Shown here one piece after another: positions 5,488 through 8,250 of a stretch of 8,250 nucleotides of DNA (position 1 is the first letter of the stretch; each line of letters begins with the position of its first letter). Under the pieces are notes generated by a model, which ran no database searches, was not told where the DNA came from, and worked only from the letters and a program-made list of their open reading frames with translations. The translations under genes were made by a program, and so were the position numbers. This DNA is from Candidatus Thorarchaeota archaeon MP11T_1 (lineage in GTDB: Archaea > Asgardarchaeota > Thorarchaeia > Thorarchaeales > Thorarchaeaceae): NCBI GenBank assembly GCA_002825515.1, contig PJET01000075.1:1-8250 (forward strand), read 5' to 3'.

Positions 5488-8250
5488 TCACTCCCTCAAC
5501 ATCTCTTCAGTCTGATCGAGAATGCTCTTCTCACGCCACCATCTAAGGTCTCGAGCTCCTGTTGGACATATAGCACAGCATGCACCACACCCCTCACACC
5601 GCATCTCATCGGTTACGCTTTTCTTGACTCCTGGTTCAACTTCAATCATCGATATTGCATCATAGGGACATATCTCGGAGTAATGACATAGATCGCATCC
5701 TACACATAGGTCTTGGTCAACTTCTGCTGTGAGAAGCTCAATCTCAACTGTGCCTAAGTTCAAAGGTATACATGCTTCACTTGCAGCACCACGAGCTTGG
5801 TTGATTGAGTCTCCAATATTCTTTGCATAGGTCACGCCGAGAAATACACCTGGGACGGTCGTTTCAACAGGTTTGTATTTCATGTGCATCTCTGCCAAGA
5901 ATCCATCTTGACCACGGGTGATGCCCATCGCTTTCACAAACTCATTAACATCGTGCGGTGCTTCGAGTCCCAAAGCTAAAACAACTAGCTCCGATTTAAT
6001 CTCGAAGGTTTCTTGTGAGAGAGTATCATAAACAGTTACAATTGCCGAGTCCGCATCAGGGTCCTTCTCAACAGTCACTGGTCGTTCGCGATCCCATCGA
6101 AGGTATGCTATTCCCTTCTGTCTGTTCTCACGCCACATCTCCTCCATACCTTTCGCAAATGGACGGATGTGTTCCTTGTAGGCTGAATATATCTTGATGT
6201 CAGGAAACATCTCCTTTAGCTCATGCTGTATCGCAATAGTGGCTGAACAACACACTCTGGAACAGTATCTGTTGCCCTCGCCAGGATTTTGTCTTGAGCC
6301 AACACAGTGAATAAAGACCGGATTCTTTGGCGGTTTCTTGATCTCGCCATCTCTCAGTCTTCTCTCTAGTTCAAGCGTTGATATCACTCCCGGAACCTCT
6401 TCCCAGCCATACTCGCCCTGTTTTGGTTCATAGACATCTGAACCAACAGTTATCACCATTGATCCAATGCGATGAACTGTTCTCTCACCTGATTCCGTAT
6501 TAGTCAGAGTTATGTCATAGTTCCCATAGGAACCATCGCGACCAACAACTTTTGAGTTTAAGAGAACCTGTATTCGCTTATTCTTCTCAACCTTCGCGAC
6601 GAGATTATCTACAATATCTTGGGAGGATTCCATTTCTGGGAAGACGTGATAAAGCTCATTGAGTCTGCCTCCTAGTTTCTCTTGTTTCTCTACAAGAATC
6701 ACATCAAATCCTTTTCGAGCAATATCAAGCGCCGCAGTCATTCCTGAGACTCCGCCGCCAACAACCATTGAAACTGGAGTTACTTCAACCTTCTTTAGGG
6801 GCACCTCTTCATTGTTGATTGCCTTAGCAACAGCACTTCGAATCATGTCCTGTGCTTTCTCTTGTCTTGTTTCAGGGTCCTCGTTCACATGGACGAGAGC
6901 AAGATGTTCTCTGAGACCAACTGGTCCGACTAGATAGTAGCCTGAGAGACCTGCAGCTTCCAACGCACTCCTGAAGGTCGACTCGTGTTGTAATGGGGAA
7001 CATGATCCCACGACAACGCGATTGAGCTTATGCTCCTTAATCGCATCAGTCACTAGCTGTTGGCCGGGGTCACTGCACATAAAGATGTAATCTGTTGCAT
7101 ATGCAACGTTTGGCAGATCTTTCGCCCACTCAGCAAGACCTGGTGAGCTTATCTCATTGCCAATAATGCCACCACAGTGGCAAATGAATACGCCCACTCT
7201 AGGCTCATCTCCAAGCTCCGCTGGGGGAATCTCAGGTACTGGTTCCGGAATTGGAACTGGTAGAATGCTATGAGCGGCCATTGCCGCCCCCTTACCCTCA
7301 TTTACAGAATCTGTTCCATCTCTAGGACCGTGGGCACAACCAGCTACGAAGATTCCCGCCCGATTGGTTTCAAGCGCAGAGGCATTTGCATGCTTTTCCT
7401 TTATCCATCCCGCCTCGTCAAGGTCAATGTTGAGAATCTTTGCAAGCTCTGCCGTTCCTTCACTTGGTCTGAAACTAGCATTAAGCACGACCATTGAAAT
7501 TTTGTCAATCTCAATTATTTTTCCGCTTTCAGTGTCCTCCATCTTGACAAACAGATCGTGTGTGTCAGGGTCTTCTTGAATTTCAGACACTCTTCCTCTA
7601 ATGAAATCAATTCCTCGGTTCTTTTGGGAATCCCACAAAAATTCCTCCAAGGCTTTACCAGCAGTTCTCATGTCCATGTAGGTGTAAATTATTTCACAGT
7701 GGTCTTCAGGATAGTGCATTCTTGTTACTTGTGCAAGCTTCAGCCCGAATGAGCAACAGACCCTATTGCAATGTTTTGCATATCCACTGATGTTCTCTCT
7801 CACATCTCTACTCCCGACACAGTTCACAAACAGGATTTTCTCAGGTTCTTTACCATCAGAAGGTCGAACCATGTGGGCGTCTGTAGGACCTGTTGGATGA
7901 CTTTGTCTGTCGTATTCCATAGTAGTGACAACGTTGGGATATATGCTATAGCCATATTCTCCATAATCCAATGGCCTGTATTCCTCAAAGCCCGTTGCCA
8001 CAATAATTGAGCCAACGTTGAGTTCGCATACCTTGTCCTCATCATCATACATGATACAGTCTTGAGGGCAAACCGATGCACAAGTCCCGCATCCGATACA
8101 TGCTTCTCTGTCAATTGTTGCAATAAGTGGAATCTGTTGTGGGAAATTCATATAGATAGCTTTGCGAAGTGAGAGACCTTTGTCGTACTCGTTAGGAACT
8201 TCAACAGGGCATGATCGGATACAAAGTTGACAACCAGTGCACTTGTCTTC
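5488..8250 (-). CDS. Second HdrA-like iron-sulfur flavoprotein (5' end outside window)
   Basis: The frame is open to the right edge: 920 codons are visible and the true start lies beyond 8250. The ATG at 8151 is internal, because the 33 codons before it encode the first ferredoxin motif (CTGCQLCIRSCP). Visible order, counting from the edge: an inserted 2[4Fe-4S] ferredoxin (C4-C14 and C51-C61), the rest of FAD module 1 (CVGSRD, CNRVCC), a proline-rich linker (about 331-344), and an HdrA N-terminal-type domain (about 352-487, with CHCG). A second FAD module (GGGVSG, CVGSRQ, CSRVCC) follows, then a C-terminal 2[4Fe-4S] pair (C849-C861 and C885-C895). The protein then ends without an MvhD domain. 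By alignment with the other HdrA, about 105 residues including the first GxGxxG should lie off-window. It is an electron-transfer or bifurcating flavoprotein of the HdrA/QmoA-like superfamily; its partners are not visible. It heads the minus-strand operon as far as can be seen. Confidence 0.93.
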   Translation of the reverse strand, partial: EDKCTGCQLCIRSCPVEVPNEYDKGLSLRKAIYMNFPQQIPLIATIDREACIGCGTCASVCPQDCIMYDDEDKVCELNVGSIIVATGFEEYRPLDYGEYGYSIYPNVVTTMEYDRQSHPTGPTDAHMVRPSDGKEPEKILFVNCVGSRDVRENISGYAKHCNRVCCSFGLKLAQVTRMHYPEDHCEIIYTYMDMRTAGKALEEFLWDSQKNRGIDFIRGRVSEIQEDPDTHDLFVKMEDTESGKIIEIDKISMVVLNASFRPSEGTAELAKILNIDLDEAGWIKEKHANASALETNRAGIFVAGCAHGPRDGTDSVNEGKGAAMAAHSILPVPIPEPVPEIPPAELGDEPRVGVFICHCGGIIGNEISSPGLAEWAKDLPNVAYATDYIFMCSDPGQQLVTDAIKEHKLNRVVVGSCSPLQHESTFRSALEAAGLSGYYLVGPVGLREHLALVHVNEDPETRQEKAQDMIRSAVAKAINNEEVPLKKVEVTPVSMVVGGGVSGMTAALDIARKGFDVILVEKQEKLGGRLNELYHVFPEMESSQDIVDNLVAKVEKNKRIQVLLNSKVVGRDGSYGNYDITLTNTESGERTVHRIGSMVITVGSDVYEPKQGEYGWEEVPGVISTLELERRLRDGEIKKPPKNPVFIHCVGSRQNPGEGNRYCSRVCCSATIAIQHELKEMFPDIKIYSAYKEHIRPFAKGMEEMWRENRQKGIAYLRWDRERPVTVEKDPDADSAIVTVYDTLSQETFEIKSELVVLALGLEAPHDVNEFVKAMGITRGQDGFLAEMHMKYKPVETTVPGVFLGVTYAKNIGDSINQARGAASEACIPLNLGTVEIELLTAEVDQDLCVGCDLCHYSEICPYDAISMIEVEPGVKKSVTDEMRCEGCGACCAICPTGARDLRWWREKSILDQTEEMLRE
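5491..5497 (-). promoter_or_regulatory. Shine-Dalgarno site of the DUF2096-like gene
   Basis: On the minus strand GAGGGAG (5497 to 5491) precedes the GTG start at 5483 by 7 bases. It overlaps the last two codons of the upstream HdrA-like gene, whose TGA stop (5490-5488) follows immediately. This arrangement justifies the GTG start. Confidence 0.7.

Noticed and set aside
57..8250. The window as a methanogenesis locus
   Set aside because: HdrABC homologues are widespread in non-methanogens; no mcr, mtr, CoM/CoB biosynthesis or hydrogenase gene is present here, so the disulfide substrate cannot be named.

Overview
The window looks like genomic DNA from an anaerobic, energy-conserving prokaryote, most likely an archaeon. 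The evidence is a complete heterodisulfide-reductase (HdrABC-type) gene set, a second very large HdrA-like gene, strong Shine-Dalgarno sites and a small protein resembling an archaeal-only uncharacterised family (DUF2096-like, recalled from memory). GC content is in the mid-40s by eye. A non-methanogenic archaeon, for example an Asgard lineage such as Thorarchaeia, would fit, but lineage is a guess. HdrABC-type genes also occur in anaerobic bacteria, and nothing here shows that the organism makes CoM/CoB or methane.

Layout. Bases 1-57 are probably the very end of an upstream plus-strand gene. Plus strand, 57-4907: hdrA (57-3509, fused to an MvhD domain at its C-terminus), hdrC (3512-4030) and hdrB (4032-4907). 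They are packed with 0-2 bp gaps, each with its own Shine-Dalgarno site, so they are one operon. Minus strand, reading right to left: a second HdrA-like gene enters from beyond the right edge (8250 down to 5488; its start is outside the window). After 4 bp comes a small gene of unknown function (5483-4908). The two operons converge at 4907/4908 with no intergenic base between the stop codons. There is no non-coding stretch longer than a few bases, and no RNA genes, mobile elements, CRISPR arrays or repeats were seen.

How the genes may work together. In characterised complexes, HdrA holds FAD and several [4Fe-4S] clusters and performs flavin-based electron bifurcation. MvhD ([2Fe-2S]) brings electrons in from a hydrogenase, formate dehydrogenase or F420H2 oxidase. 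HdrC relays electrons to HdrB, whose two CCG-domain non-cubane clusters reduce a disulfide, while ferredoxin takes the low-potential electrons. The plus-strand operon encodes all of these except the electron-donating module. Its HdrA has two flavin (thioredoxin-reductase-like) modules. The minus-strand HdrA also has two such modules, at least one of them partial in the window, but no MvhD domain and no HdrB/HdrC in view. It also has altered cysteine motifs, so it is probably a functionally distinct paralogue.

None of this is outside known protein families. The interesting points are the domain architecture, the divergence between the two HdrA paralogues and the small co-transcribed protein.
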